A stretch of 64,000 nt of DNA from positions 3,412,501 to 3,476,500 of the forward strand of contig NZ_CP128362.1 of NCBI RefSeq assembly GCF_034274695.1, read 5' to 3'. Below the pieces are notes generated by a model. That model searched no databases, was not told the DNA's origin, and saw only the letters and a list, made by a program, of their open reading frames with translations. Positions 34,600 through 43,855 of this stretch are shown piece by piece. Both the position numbers and the translations under genes were made by a program. The first letter of the stretch is position 1, and each line of letters begins with the position of its first letter. This stretch comes from Chitinophaga sp. LS1 (GTDB taxonomy: Bacteria; Bacteroidota; Bacteroidia; Chitinophagales; Chitinophagaceae).

Positions 34600-35787
34600 C
34601 TATTCCAATACCAGCAGGTTTACATCTGGATTATTGAGCCATTTAGCTTCCTTCAGCTTTTCCAGATTGATCACCCCAACTATATAACGCCAGGTAGAGG
34701 ATTCATATTTTTCAGAGATATTGTAGAAGTCTGGCAGATGTACCTGATCGGCTGTACGATAACGCAGATAAATTTTTAACTGCACATCGTTGGTAAACGC
34801 CGGAGAGTTAGCCTGCTTAATCTTTTTATACTCGTATCTGTAATTGTATGTCAGTGCAGAGATGTCGGAAAGTACTGCGCTACCAGTAGCGGTACCACCA
34901 GCACCTTTACCTACAAAGAACTGCTTGTCGGTAAATGCGCTTTCGAGCAGAATACCATTGTACTCATTGTATACATCATACAGCAGGTTATGTTCCTTCA
35001 CAAGATGTGGTAATACAGAAGCATTCACACTACCGTTTTGCCTTCTACAACCAGCTATGAGCTTCACTGTAGAGTTCCTTTGTTTTGCGAACTGAATATC
35101 GAAATCATTCAGGCGATGTATACCAAAATTGAATACTTCTTCTGGTTTTACGAATGTGCCAAAGGCGTGTAACAGTAAGATCACGATCTTGAATTTTGGA
35201 TCGTACCCTTCGATATCCAATGTAGGATCAGTTTCTGCAAAACCCAGCTCCTGCGCCTTTTGAAGAGCTTCGTCAAAGCTTTGATTTTCTTCGAATATTT
35301 TCGTGAGGATGTAATTCGTAGACCCGTTACAGATACCTTCAACTGCATTGAGCAGATCATTGTCGTAGTATTCTTCCAGGTTACGTACAATTGGAATACT
35401 TGCACAGCTGGATGCCTCATAGAGGAAAGGCACCTTGTTTTCTACCTGTAACTGGTAGAGTGCTGGCAGGTTTTCGGCGATCATGCGTTTGCTGGCGCTT
35501 ACTACTGCTTTTCCATTACGCAGTGCGGTGCTTACGATTTCGAAAGCCGCTTCTGTTTCATTGATCAGTTCCACTACTACATCGATAGTAGGGTCTTGTA
35601 AGATATCATTCTTGTCTGTAGTGAAATAGCTGGCGTCGATTGGACGAGGCTTATTGGGGTCCTTGATACATATTTTCTTAATACGCGCATTGATACCTTT
35701 AGTTCTGTTCAATACTTCGTAAAGTCCTTGTCCCACACAACCAAATCCGAAAATACCCAGATTGATAATTTTGTTTTCCATGTTCAA
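34600..35787 (-). CDS. hom: Homoserine dehydrogenase
   Basis: Reduces aspartate semialdehyde to homoserine. The 395-residue protein has the N-terminal NAD(P) motif GIFGFGCVGQGLYE (about 10-23), ASSCASIPIVRNLEEYY and GICNGSTNYILTKI, the AETDPTLDIEGYDPKFKI substrate motif and VGKGAGGTATGSAVLSDI. No aspartokinase domain is attached and no clear ACT domain is present at the C-terminus. It lies 44 bases after cystathionine gamma-synthase and should be under the same SAM riboswitch. Translation may start at the second ATG (35781). Confidence 0.93.
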   Translation of the reverse strand: MNMENKIINLGIFGFGCVGQGLYEVLNRTKGINARIKKICIKDPNKPRPIDASYFTTDKNDILQDPTIDVVVELINETEAAFEIVSTALRNGKAVVSASKRMIAENLPALYQLQVENKVPFLYEASSCASIPIVRNLEEYYDNDLLNAVEGICNGSTNYILTKIFEENQSFDEALQKAQELGFAETDPTLDIEGYDPKFKIVILLLHAFGTFVKPEEVFNFGIHRLNDFDIQFAKQRNSTVKLIAGCRRQNGSVNASVLPHLVKEHNLLYDVYNEYNGILLESAFTDKQFFVGKGAGGTATGSAVLSDISALTYNYRYEYKKIKQANSPAFTNDVQLKIYLRYRTADQVHLPDFYNISEKYESSTWRYIVGVINLEKLKEAKWLNNPDVNLLVLE

Positions 35788-35831
35788 TACTTAGTGCTGC
35801 ATTCAGTGTCCGTTGCAAAACGGTTTTGCGT

Positions 35832-37010
35832 TTATTGTAAAACTGTAATTTGTTTACCTGCAGGCAGGTTCAGTTTATCCAGTGCCTGTTTGAGGTCGTT
35901 GATGAGATCTTCTGCATCTTCAATACCTACAGAGAGGCGGATGCAGGAATCGACCAGACCTGTTTTCTTGCGGTGTTCTTCCGGAATATTCCGGTGTGTC
36001 ATAGTAGCTGGATGATCCAGCATACTCTTTACACCACCAAAGCTTTCTGCGAGTTTGAACAGCCGGGTGGTGTTCACTACTCTGATTGCATTTTTGATGT
36101 TGTCACTTTTGAGAGAAAAGCTCACGAGTGCACCGTATTGCTTTTGTTGCTTACGGGCGATGTGGTGGTTTTTGTGCGATGCCAGTCCGGGATAGAAGAC
36201 CTTATCCACAGCGGGATGTGCAGAGAGCCAGGTGGCGATGGCCATAGCATTGCTACATTGCTTATCGAGGCGCAGGCAGAGGGTTTCAATACCTCTGATC
36301 GTAAGCCATGCTTCGAAGGGACTGAGTATACTTCCTGAAATATTTTGATTGAAGCGTAGCTGATCGGCCAGTGTTTTGGTGTTGACTACTACCAGTCCTG
36401 CGATTACATCGGTATGCCCCGCGAGATATTTGGTAGCACTATGTATCACGATGTCTGCACCCATTGGAATAGGTTGCTGCAGCAGTGGTGTACAGAGGGT
36501 ATTGTCTACTACCAGCAGTACATTGTGCTGCTTGGCTATCTTGCTGATGGATTTGATATCGGATACGCGTAATGTAGGATTGGTGGGCGATTCCAGCCAG
36601 ATCATTTTTGTATTTGGTGTGATGGCAGCCAGTACTTTGTCGGTATTGCTGGTGTCTACAAAGTTTGCTTTGATGCCAAAGCGTTCAAACATATGCTGGA
36701 ACATCTGGAAGATACCGCCATATGTATCTTCGACAGCCATGATCTCATCTCCTGATTTTAATAGTTTCATTACCGCATCGATCGCGGCCATGCCACTGGC
36801 AAAGGCAAAACCTGCGTGGCCTTCTTCGAGGCTGCAGATAATGTTTTCCAGCACCTTGCGGGTAGGATTGTTGGCACGGGAGAATTCAAACCCTTTGTTG
36901 ATACCGGGTGATTCCTGTACGAAGGTAGAGGTCTGATAGATGGGGACGGAAATGGCGCCTGTCAATTCATCTATCGGGATACTATGTAATAACTGTGTAG
37001 CTATTTTCAA
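35832..37010 (-). CDS. metB: Cystathionine gamma-synthase (Cys/Met metabolism PLP enzyme)
   Basis: PLP enzyme of 392 residues joining cysteine to an activated homoserine to give cystathionine. The PLP lysine is in HSATKYLAGHTDVIAGLVV, preceded by SRANNPTRKVLE, ASGMAAIDAVM and ESPTNPTLRVSDI. Members of this family also include cystathionine gamma-lyase and O-acetylhomoserine sulfhydrylase. The SAM riboswitch upstream and hom downstream favour the biosynthetic direction; the exact substrate is not certain. Confidence 0.88.
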   Translation of the reverse strand: MKIATQLLHSIPIDELTGAISVPIYQTSTFVQESPGINKGFEFSRANNPTRKVLENIICSLEEGHAGFAFASGMAAIDAVMKLLKSGDEIMAVEDTYGGIFQMFQHMFERFGIKANFVDTSNTDKVLAAITPNTKMIWLESPTNPTLRVSDIKSISKIAKQHNVLLVVDNTLCTPLLQQPIPMGADIVIHSATKYLAGHTDVIAGLVVVNTKTLADQLRFNQNISGSILSPFEAWLTIRGIETLCLRLDKQCSNAMAIATWLSAHPAVDKVFYPGLASHKNHHIARKQQKQYGALVSFSLKSDNIKNAIRVVNTTRLFKLAESFGGVKSMLDHPATMTHRNIPEEHRKKTGLVDSCIRLSVGIEDAEDLINDLKQALDKLNLPAGKQITVLQ

Positions 37011-37066
37011 CGCAAAGTAATTATACGGTTATGAACAGGTGGTTCAGAACGATAACTACCCAAAAT

Positions 37067-37101
37067 AAAAAAGGCTCTCCCGTAGTTGGAAGAGCCTTTT
37101 C
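37067..37101 (-). terminator. Riboswitch-controlled terminator upstream of metB
   Basis: On the minus strand, a hairpin with an 8-to-11-bp stem (AAGGCTCT region near 37092-37101 with AGAGCCTT near 37067-37078) is followed by a U-rich run. It sits 40 bases beyond the SAM aptamer and 57 before the metB start, the position of an expression-platform terminator. Confidence 0.78.
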
Positions 37102-37140
37102 AGTATTATTAAGTACGATGAAAATGTCAATCTCTGCCAA

Positions 37141-37260
37141 CTTATCTATCTCCGGTTATATGTATAACCGAAGCCGGAATTAGCACCTTTCCCTCGTTTG
37201 TTAAACAAGGTTGGTTGCTAAGGCATCGCAGGGCCAAGTCCCTCCGCCTTTCTGGATAAG
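37141..37260 (-). ncRNA. SAM-I (S-box) riboswitch
   Basis: Read on the minus strand, the region opens with CTTATC and GGCGGAGGGA, then CUUGGCCCUGCGAUGCC-like and AGCAACC, the classic S-box core with its kink-turn and ligand-site bases, and ends with GATAAG-type sequence (GATAGATAAG) that pairs with the 5' CTTATC to close helix P1. It precedes metB and hom, both for methionine synthesis. SAM binding should stabilise the aptamer and favour the terminator at 37067-37101, lowering expression when SAM is plentiful. Confidence 0.92.
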
Positions 37261-37281
37261 TCATCTATAAAGAACTGGGTG

Positions 37282-37313
37282 CAAAGTTAATGGTAACTCT
37301 ATCAGATTTCCAA
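37282..37313 (-). promoter_or_regulatory. Promoter of the riboswitch-metB-hom unit
   Basis: On the minus strand: TTG (complement of 37311-37313), a 21-base spacer and TAACTTTG (complement of 37282-37289). The start site would be near 37276, just before the riboswitch. Confidence 0.68.
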
Positions 37314-37337
37314 AAAAAGAAAAATTTGGAAATCTGG
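37303..37337. repeat. 12-bp perfect inverted repeat at the metB promoter
   Basis: CAGATTTCCAAA (37303-37314) and TTTGGAAATCTG (37326-37337) flank an 11-base A-rich spacer. The left arm covers the metB -33 TTG. It is placed between divergent genes, so it could be an operator. Confidence 0.75.
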
Positions 37338-37374
37338 TGTAGAGAATGCTAAATTTATTAGTAAAGATGAATTT

Positions 37375-38676
37375 ATGACCATTGTTCAGATTGCCCCGCT
37401 CCTTACAGAGGAGCTGTTCCAATATATTTGGCAACATCGTTTGTTTACCCTTTCCCATTTGCATACGTTAGAAGGTGAGCCTGTGCAGGTACTTCAACCG
37501 GGAGTACTGAATACGAATGATGGTCCGGATTTTAGCAGTGCCCGGTTGCGGATAGGCGATACTATCTGGGCTGGAAATGTAGAATTGCATTTAAAGACTT
37601 CTGATTGGTACAGGCACAATCATCAGCGGGATTTACGGTATAAGAATGTGATTCTGCATGTGGTGTTTGAGCATGATCTGGAAGAGACGACGACGCAGGG
37701 AATTCCTTGTCTGGAATTGCAGTCGGCTATTCCCAAAATGTTGCTGAACAGGTATGCGCAGCTGAAGCATTCCGGTCATTTTGTGCCTTGTGGAGGGAAT
37801 GTGGCTACAGTAGAGCGATTGATCTGGAGAAGCTGGAAAGACCGCATGCTGGTGGAGCGGTTAGAAAGCAGGGCAAATATGATGAAAGAGTGGCTGGACA
37901 AGAGCAGGAATAATTGGGAGGAGTGTTGCTACTGGGCGATTGCACACAGCTATGGGATGCCGGTAAATGGAGATGCATTTCTGAAGCTGGCCCAATCCCT
38001 GCCATATACGCTGCTGGTGCGGAATAAGCATAATCTTGTACAGTTAGAAGCGCTTTTATTCGGGCAGGCGGGAATGCTGGAGGGGCAGTTTGCAGATGAT
38101 TATCCATTAGAACTGCAGGCAGAATATGTGTTTCTGAAGCGGAAATATCAACTGCTGTCATTGTTGCCTCATCAGTGGAGATGGTTGCGGATGCGGCCTT
38201 CTTCGTTTCCTTCGGTGAGGCTGGCTAGTCTGGCGGTATTGTTGCAACAGGGGAGGGACCTCTTTGCCCGGCTGCTGGAAATGAAAGATCTGCAACATTT
38301 TCAGCAGGTGCTGTTTGCGCAGCCGGAGGGCTATTGGAAGGATCATTACAGGTTCGATACCCCGGCGGTGGTTATGCGCAGACCAGGCATAATGGTAACG
38401 AGGAATGTGATCATCAATAGTATTTTACCATTGTTGTACTTATATGGCAGGGAGAAAGGATTGCCGGAATACCAGGAAAAGGCATTGGGCATGATGGAAA
38501 CGCTGCCAGCAGAGGAAAACAGTGTGATGGAAGGTTGGAAAAAAGTGGGGATACTGGCAGGAGATGCTGCAGATTCCCAGGCATTGCTTCACCTGAAGCA
38601 GCACTACTGTGAGGAAAAGCGATGTTTGGAATGCGCAGTAGGATGCAAATTACTGAAGACTGGCATTGCCCTGTAA
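37375..38676 (+). CDS. DUF2851 family protein
   Basis: A 433-residue cytoplasmic protein of unknown function conserved in Bacteroidota. The start matches the family pattern: TEELFQYIWQHRLF, LQPGVLNTNDGPDFSSARLRIGDTIWAGNVELHLKTSDWYRHNH and NVILHVVFEHD. The C-terminal part is helical and ends in a cysteine cluster (YCEEKRCLECAVGCKLL, four Cys) that could bind metal. It is transcribed divergently from the riboswitch-controlled metB unit. Confidence 0.86.
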   Translation: MTIVQIAPLLTEELFQYIWQHRLFTLSHLHTLEGEPVQVLQPGVLNTNDGPDFSSARLRIGDTIWAGNVELHLKTSDWYRHNHQRDLRYKNVILHVVFEHDLEETTTQGIPCLELQSAIPKMLLNRYAQLKHSGHFVPCGGNVATVERLIWRSWKDRMLVERLESRANMMKEWLDKSRNNWEECCYWAIAHSYGMPVNGDAFLKLAQSLPYTLLVRNKHNLVQLEALLFGQAGMLEGQFADDYPLELQAEYVFLKRKYQLLSLLPHQWRWLRMRPSSFPSVRLASLAVLLQQGRDLFARLLEMKDLQHFQQVLFAQPEGYWKDHYRFDTPAVVMRRPGIMVTRNVIINSILPLLYLYGREKGLPEYQEKALGMMETLPAEENSVMEGWKKVGILAGDAADSQALLHLKQHYCEEKRCLECAVGCKLLKTGIAL

Positions 38677-38917
38677 CCATTTTACTCCGAGTGCGTTATA
38701 TCTAAGGGAAGACGAGGCCGGGGGATAAAACAAATTTACACATGAAAGAAAAAACGTGTAGGTTTGTAACGATAAGTATACCAATATTACGCCCCTTACG
38801 TTTATTAGTAATGGTGGGCGATACAGTTAGACTCAGGATACTTTTGTTTGTAATTCGTGATGAGGCTGATCAATCATAATTTAATATTACTCCCTTAACA
38901 AAAACAAATCTATACAG

Positions 38918-39772
38918 GTGAAAAAATTACACTTATTCTTGCTTTTATTGGTAGCGGCAGGTGGATTGAAGGCACAGGACAGTAGCTCGTCGGTGAAGTC
39001 AGGAGTACAGCACAGGGAGCAGAAGAAGTCTAAGCCCGTTTCCTCATTTAAACAGCAGGAAGAACTGGAAAATGTTTATCAGCGTGAGTTTTCAGTAGGT
39101 GCACGTCTTAACACCGACGGTTGGAGCGGTTTCCTTGAAAAAGGATATCGTAGCAGCAGAACGAAAGTGACTTTTTTCCAGTTTGAATTTGCAGAGAAGA
39201 AAGATCCAAAAGAAGATAAGAAGTCTGGTGCGATCAAGGGAGTAGACCAATATGGATTTGTATATTCTGAAAAACCTTATATCTATGGTAAGCAGAATAA
39301 CTTTTACCAGGTGAAGATTGGTATCGGGCAGCAAAAACTGTTAGGCGGTAAGGCGAATAAGAACGGGGTGTTGGTAAATGCCTTTTACTATGGAGGTCTT
39401 TCAATTGGGTTGCTGAAACCTTATTACCTGAATGTAGTTGATCCGGATGATGGTGTAACCGTAAAGTCTATCAAATATGGTGAAAGCGTAGCAGATAACC
39501 AGGCATTTCTGGATAGAAACTCTATCATTGGTGGCGGTGGATTTGGAAAAGGCTGGGGAGAGGTGACAATAGCGCCGGGTGTACATGCTAAGACAGGTCT
39601 TCGTTTTGACTGGGCCAGATTCAATGAAGTAGTGAGCGCGCTGGAGGTAGGTGTAAATGCTGAATATTATACCAAGGATATACCTATAATGGTTGGAAAC
39701 GATCCTAAGAAGTTCTTTTTCAATGCTTATGTAGCTTTACAGTTTGGTAAGCGCTGGAATAAGAAGAAGTAA
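38918..39772 (+). CDS. Exported protein, probable outer-membrane beta-barrel
   Basis: A 284-residue secreted protein with a GTG start at 38918 and signal peptide (LHLFLLLLVAAGGLKAQ) to about residue 19. A basic, glutamine-rich stretch follows, then alternating beta-type segments such as REFSVGARLNTDGWSGFLEKGYR and a last strand FFFNAYVALQFGKRWNKKK. I do not recognise a named family. Localisation to the outer membrane is inferred from the strand pattern. Confidence 0.75.
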   Translation: MKKLHLFLLLLVAAGGLKAQDSSSSVKSGVQHREQKKSKPVSSFKQQEELENVYQREFSVGARLNTDGWSGFLEKGYRSSRTKVTFFQFEFAEKKDPKEDKKSGAIKGVDQYGFVYSEKPYIYGKQNNFYQVKIGIGQQKLLGGKANKNGVLVNAFYYGGLSIGLLKPYYLNVVDPDDGVTVKSIKYGESVADNQAFLDRNSIIGGGGFGKGWGEVTIAPGVHAKTGLRFDWARFNEVVSALEVGVNAEYYTKDIPIMVGNDPKKFFFNAYVALQFGKRWNKKK

Positions 39773-39788
39773 AAATGAGAAATAATAT

Positions 39789-39822
39789 AAAAAGCGCTTT
39801 TGCCCCGGCAAAAGCGTTTTTT
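39789..39822 (+). terminator. Terminator after the secreted beta-barrel-like protein gene
   Basis: A 10-bp perfect stem (39795-39804 with 39807-39816) with flanking A-run and T-run. Confidence 0.85.
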
Positions 39823-39823
39823 A

Positions 39824-39852
39824 TTGGATTCCCTCAAGAAGTACTATTTTTG
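39824..39852 (+). promoter_or_regulatory. Promoter of lipA
   Basis: TTG at 39824-39826, an 18-base spacer and TATTTTTG at 39845-39852; start near 39858 and ATG at 39876. Confidence 0.65.
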
Positions 39853-39875
39853 TAATCTTAAAGAAAGGATCAGAG

Positions 39876-40799
39876 ATGCAAGAACCAATACTCACGACCG
39901 CAACACCTTGCAGTACAGCACCTGATGCTGCGCCTGCCCCCAGGACTAAAAAACCTGATTGGCTGCGTGTCAAATTACCAATAGGAGAAAACTACAAACA
40001 GGTTCGTAGCCTAGTAGATACCCATAAATTACATACTATCTGCGAAAGCGGAAACTGCCCTAACATGGGTGAGTGCTGGGGAGCCGGTACTTCTACCTTC
40101 ATGATATTAGGAAATGTATGCACACGTAGCTGCGGATTCTGTGCCGTAGCCACCGGCAGACCAGAAGCAGTTGACTGGGATGAGCCTCAGCGCGTAGCAG
40201 AAGCTATCTTCCTGATGAAGGTGAAACACGCTGTGATCACTTCCGTAGACAGGGATGAGCTGAAAGATGGTGGTTCTATCATTTGGGCCAACACCATCAA
40301 AGCTGTAAGGGCGTTGAACCCTGAAACTACTATGGAAACCCTGATCCCTGACTTCAGAGGCCAGTGGGAAAACCTGCAGCGTATTATCGATGTAGCACCA
40401 GAGATAGTTTCTCATAACCTGGAAACTGTTGAGCGCCTGACCAAACAGGTGCGTATACAGGCTAAATACCATAGAAGCCTCGAGGTGATCCGACGTTTGA
40501 AAGACGGAGGTATGCGTACCAAGAGCGGTATTATGCTGGGTCTGGGTGAAACCAAAGAAGAAGTGATCCAGGCTATTCAGGATCTGTATGATAATGGTTG
40601 TGATGTAGTGACCCTTGGTCAATACCTGCAGCCTACACCAAAGCATCTGCCTGTAATACGGTTTGTACACCCGGATGAGTTTGCAGAGTACAGAGAGATC
40701 GGTTATGCAATGGGACTTGATTATGTTGAATCAGGACCATTGGTAAGATCCTCCTACCACGCAGAGAAGCATATCCATAGTGGGCGGCCAAATAAATAA
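39876..40799 (+). CDS. lipA: Lipoyl synthase
   Basis: Radical-SAM enzyme inserting two sulfurs into octanoyl groups on H protein and 2-oxoacid dehydrogenases. The 307-residue protein has the auxiliary cluster motif [12 protein letters not shown], the radical-[11 protein letters not shown] motif and the late RSSYHAEK serine. It supports glycine cleavage (gcvP in this window) as well as pyruvate dehydrogenase. Transcribed alone. Confidence 0.97.
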   Translation: MQEPILTTATPCSTAPDAAPAPRTKKPDWLRVKLPIGENYKQVRSLVDTHKLHTICESGNCPNMGECWGAGTSTFMILGNVCTRSCGFCAVATGRPEAVDWDEPQRVAEAIFLMKVKHAVITSVDRDELKDGGSIIWANTIKAVRALNPETTMETLIPDFRGQWENLQRIIDVAPEIVSHNLETVERLTKQVRIQAKYHRSLEVIRRLKDGGMRTKSGIMLGLGETKEEVIQAIQDLYDNGCDVVTLGQYLQPTPKHLPVIRFVHPDEFAEYREIGYAMGLDYVESGPLVRSSYHAEKHIHSGRPNK

Positions 40800-40814
40800 T
40801 TAATCAAGTTTATT

Positions 40815-40843
40815 AAAATCCATCAGCGGTGATGGATTTTTTT
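40815..40843 (+). terminator. Terminator after lipA
   Basis: An 11-bp stem (40815-40825 with 40830-40840), GCGG loop and T-run. Confidence 0.88.
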
Positions 40844-40937
40844 ATTTCCATCATATCTTCGCATCTCAATTGCGATTAGAATATATTTGTAAAAATAGGC
40901 GTGTATTTTATAACCAGTAGACCTTGAGTTACTATCC

Positions 40938-40971
40938 CAACTGATTCATCAGTTGTCAAATTAATTGACAA
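40938..40971. promoter_or_regulatory. Two overlapping palindromes, candidate operator
   Basis: CAACTGA-TTCA-TCAGTTG (40938-40955) overlaps TTGTCAA-ATTAA-TTGACAA (40953-40971); both have perfect 7-bp arms and share TTG. Such pairs are common as binding sites of dimeric repressors, but the regulator is not in the window. Confidence 0.5.
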
Positions 40972-41042
40972 TCTGTTGATTTATAGAGATAGAAAATTTA
41001 ATTGAATAGTTATCTTCGCAACACATTTTTCAAATTGTTTCA

Positions 41043-41064
41043 GGGAAATATGCGGATATTTCCC
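41043..41064. repeat. 9-bp perfect hairpin in the RND leader
   Basis: GGGAAATAT (41043-41051) and ATATTTCCC (41056-41064) with a GCGG loop. No T-run follows, so it is not a standard terminator. Confidence 0.7.
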
Positions 41065-41278
41065 GGTATATGCCCATATATACGACCAGAACCGCAGCTT
41101 ACACCTACATTACCTGCAACCTACCTGTTTGATTGTTAGTACATATTGATCTGTGCTTAGCTGGGTATAGTGTGTCTTATTTAAATCTTAATTAATTACT
41201 GCGCAAGCAAAGAACATATAGCATTATTGCTTTGTTCTACGATTGGTCTAAAGAAGAAACTGATTGTCAAAACCTTTT

Positions 41279-42610
41279 ATGAAAAGAGTAATTTATCTGA
41301 CCGCCATGTTGGGAGCGGGGCTTGTTAGCACCTCATCCTCTGCACAGCAGGTATCTGATTCCGTCATGCCAAAAGCGTCTCTACACGATTGTATCCAGTA
41401 TGCGCTTATCCATCAGCCAGTGATGAAACAAACACTGCTGGACCAGGAGATTGCGGAACATACCATTAAGAGCAAACTGGCAGACTGGTATCCCCAGTTG
41501 AATCTGGCCGCAGGCCTGAACCATTATCTGAAGTTGCAGACGTCTTATTTTAACGGTGCAGCCATCACCACTGGTGTGACGAACACCTCTTCTGCCGCCT
41601 TTACTTTAACACAAAACCTGTTTAACAGGGATGTATTGCTGGCCAGCAGAACTGCTAAGGTAGTACGTCAACAGGCTGTGCAAAATACTACCAGCAATCA
41701 GATCGATGTGGTATCCAATGTATCCAAAGCTTACTACGACATGCTGCTTACCAAAGCGCAGGTAGCCGTGCTGGATGAAGATATCGTGCGTCTGGAGCGT
41801 AGCCTCAAAGATGCCTACAATCAGTACCAAAGCGGTATTGTAGACAAAACCGACTACAAGAGAGCCACCATTTCCCTGAACAATGCCAAAGCGCAAAAGA
41901 AAACAGGGGAAGAATCCCTGAAAGCCAAGAACGCTTTGCTGAAACAGTATATGGGCTTCCCGGCAGACTCTGTACTGGATGTGAAATACGATACCATTCA
42001 AATAGCGCAGAGCATACAGCTGGATACCAACACAACTGTTACTTACCAGAACAGGATCGAGTACCAGTTACTGCAAACCCAACGTTCACTGTTGGAAGCA
42101 GAACTACGCTATAATAAATGGGCTTACCTTCCTACAGTATCAGCATCCGGTAGTTATACTTTCGCCTACTTCAACAAGGATTTCGGGAAGTTGTATAATA
42201 ACAACTATCCTAACTCCCTGGTAGGTCTGACTGTATCGATGCCTATCTTCCAGGGTTTCAAACGCACCCATAATATCAAGATAGCTGAGCTGAACATCAA
42301 ACGTACCGACTGGGATGTAGAATCACTGAAGCAACAGATCAATACACAATATACCCATGCAATGGCCTCTTACAAGAGTAACCTGAACGAATATTTCGTG
42401 CTCAGGGAAAACATGGATCTGGCCAAAGAGGTATACAACCTGATCGATCTGCAATACAGGGAGGGGATTAAGACCTACCTGGAAGTGATCACCGCCCAGA
42501 CAGACCTCCGCTCCGCAGAGCTGAACTACTATAATGCTATGTACACCGTATTATCCAGCAAGATAGACCTGGAAGTGGCATTGGGTACTTTAACACCATC
42601 AATTCAATAA
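41279..42610 (+). CDS. TolC family outer-membrane efflux protein
   Basis: A 443-residue outer-membrane channel of the TolC/OEP type with signal peptide (LTAMLGAGLVSTSSSAQQ). The two OEP repeats are visible as long amphipathic helices, the second with LRSAELNYYNAMYTVLSSKIDLEVALG. The start ATG at 41279 begins the signal peptide; a TTG five codons earlier is less likely. First gene of a three-gene efflux operon. Confidence 0.93.
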   Translation: MKRVIYLTAMLGAGLVSTSSSAQQVSDSVMPKASLHDCIQYALIHQPVMKQTLLDQEIAEHTIKSKLADWYPQLNLAAGLNHYLKLQTSYFNGAAITTGVTNTSSAAFTLTQNLFNRDVLLASRTAKVVRQQAVQNTTSNQIDVVSNVSKAYYDMLLTKAQVAVLDEDIVRLERSLKDAYNQYQSGIVDKTDYKRATISLNNAKAQKKTGEESLKAKNALLKQYMGFPADSVLDVKYDTIQIAQSIQLDTNTTVTYQNRIEYQLLQTQRSLLEAELRYNKWAYLPTVSASGSYTFAYFNKDFGKLYNNNYPNSLVGLTVSMPIFQGFKRTHNIKIAELNIKRTDWDVESLKQQINTQYTHAMASYKSNLNEYFVLRENMDLAKEVYNLIDLQYREGIKTYLEVITAQTDLRSAELNYYNAMYTVLSSKIDLEVALGTLTPSIQ

Positions 42611-42665
42611 ATGATAAAACTGGCTGATTGCAACAATCAGTCATTGAAAGGACAAATATTTTCAG

Positions 42666-43817
42666 ATGAAAACAAAGCAACACATTCTCCTCATTGGCGC
42701 TACAGGTATGTTTTTTCTGGCTTCCTGTAAAGGTCCGGCACAAAAAGGTGCTATGGTAATGCCTCCAACCAAGGTAAATGTTACGGCTGCTACTATGGGA
42801 CAGGCTATTTATTATGATAAATACCCGGCTACAGTGGTGGCGCTCAACCAGGTGGAACTGCGTGCGCAGGTAAGTGGTTATATCACCGGTATCTTTTTTA
42901 GAGAAGGGGAGGTCGTGCAGAAAGGAAAAGCCTTGTATGAAATAGACCGTCGTAAATATGAAGCTGCCGCTCGTCAGGCAGAAGCGAACCTGGCTAGCGC
43001 AAAAGCGACACTGGTACGTGCACAGAAAGATGCGGACCGCTACCACGAACTGGCTAAGCAGGATGCGATCGCCCGCCAGACGCTGGACAATGCTGATGCA
43101 ACACTCGAAACCAGCCGTGCAAGCGTAGCCGCTGCCGAAGCAGCATTGGCCTCTGCCCGCACTGACCTTGATTTCTCCATTATTAAAGCCCCTTTCACTG
43201 GTCGTATTGGTATCTCCCAGGTAAAGCTGGGTGCACAGATTAGCCAGGGAACCACATTGCTGAACACCATGTCCAGCGAAAACCCGATTGCGGTTGATTT
43301 CGTGGTGAGCGAAACTGATATTCCACGCTTTTCATCGATGCAGGGTAAGACCATCACTCCTGGTGACTCTACTTTCCGCCTTACACTGCCAGGTGGTACT
43401 GCATATTCTGAAAAGGGTAAGATCCTTGCCGTTGACCGTGGGGTAGATAACCAGACAGCTACTATCAAGGTACGTATCGAATTCGCGAATCCAAAAGATG
43501 AGCTGAAAGATGGTATGAGCGCGGTACTGCAGGTATTGAATGCGCAGAGTGGTGAAAATGTGATCATTCCTTACAGAGCTGTAGTAGAACAGATGGGAGA
43601 GTTCTTTGTATTTGTAGCAAAAGATACGATCGCTGAGCAGCGTAAGATCCATCTGGGTCCAAAAATGAGGGACCTCATTGTTGTTACTGATGGTCTTAAA
43701 TCCGGCGAAGTGGTAGTGACGGATGGTTTCCAGCGTCTACGTGATGGTGGTACAATCGACACTTCAGGTGTACCGAAACAAACACCGCAGGCTTCGGGCC
43801 AGGCTCCTAAAAAATAA
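42666..43817 (+). CDS. RND efflux periplasmic adaptor (MFP), lipoprotein
   Basis: A 383-residue HlyD/AcrA-type adaptor joining the inner-membrane pump to the TolC-like channel. The N-terminus ends in the lipobox FLASC (Cys21), so it is probably lipid-anchored. The lipoyl-like domain (ALNQVELRAQVSGYITGIFFREGEVVQKGKALYEID), a long coiled-coil hairpin (Ala/Glu/Arg-rich, about 98-165) and the beta-barrel domain follow. Gap of 55 bases after the channel gene. Confidence 0.93.
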   Translation: MKTKQHILLIGATGMFFLASCKGPAQKGAMVMPPTKVNVTAATMGQAIYYDKYPATVVALNQVELRAQVSGYITGIFFREGEVVQKGKALYEIDRRKYEAAARQAEANLASAKATLVRAQKDADRYHELAKQDAIARQTLDNADATLETSRASVAAAEAALASARTDLDFSIIKAPFTGRIGISQVKLGAQISQGTTLLNTMSSENPIAVDFVVSETDIPRFSSMQGKTITPGDSTFRLTLPGGTAYSEKGKILAVDRGVDNQTATIKVRIEFANPKDELKDGMSAVLQVLNAQSGENVIIPYRAVVEQMGEFFVFVAKDTIAEQRKIHLGPKMRDLIVVTDGLKSGEVVVTDGFQRLRDGGTIDTSGVPKQTPQASGQAPKK

Positions 43818-43855
43818 TCATAAACAGTTTGAGTTTGAATCAATAGAAGAAGATC

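Larger units (their letters stand above)
40844..41278. other. Long leader region upstream of the RND efflux operon
   Basis: About 435 bases with no gene. Visible: TATATTTG at 40882-40889 (-7 match, with TTC 21 bases upstream), two overlapping palindromes at 40938-40971, a 9-bp hairpin at 41043-41064 and TATCTTCG at 41011-41018. If the first site is the promoter, the operon has a 5' leader of roughly 380 bases. Confidence 0.6.
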
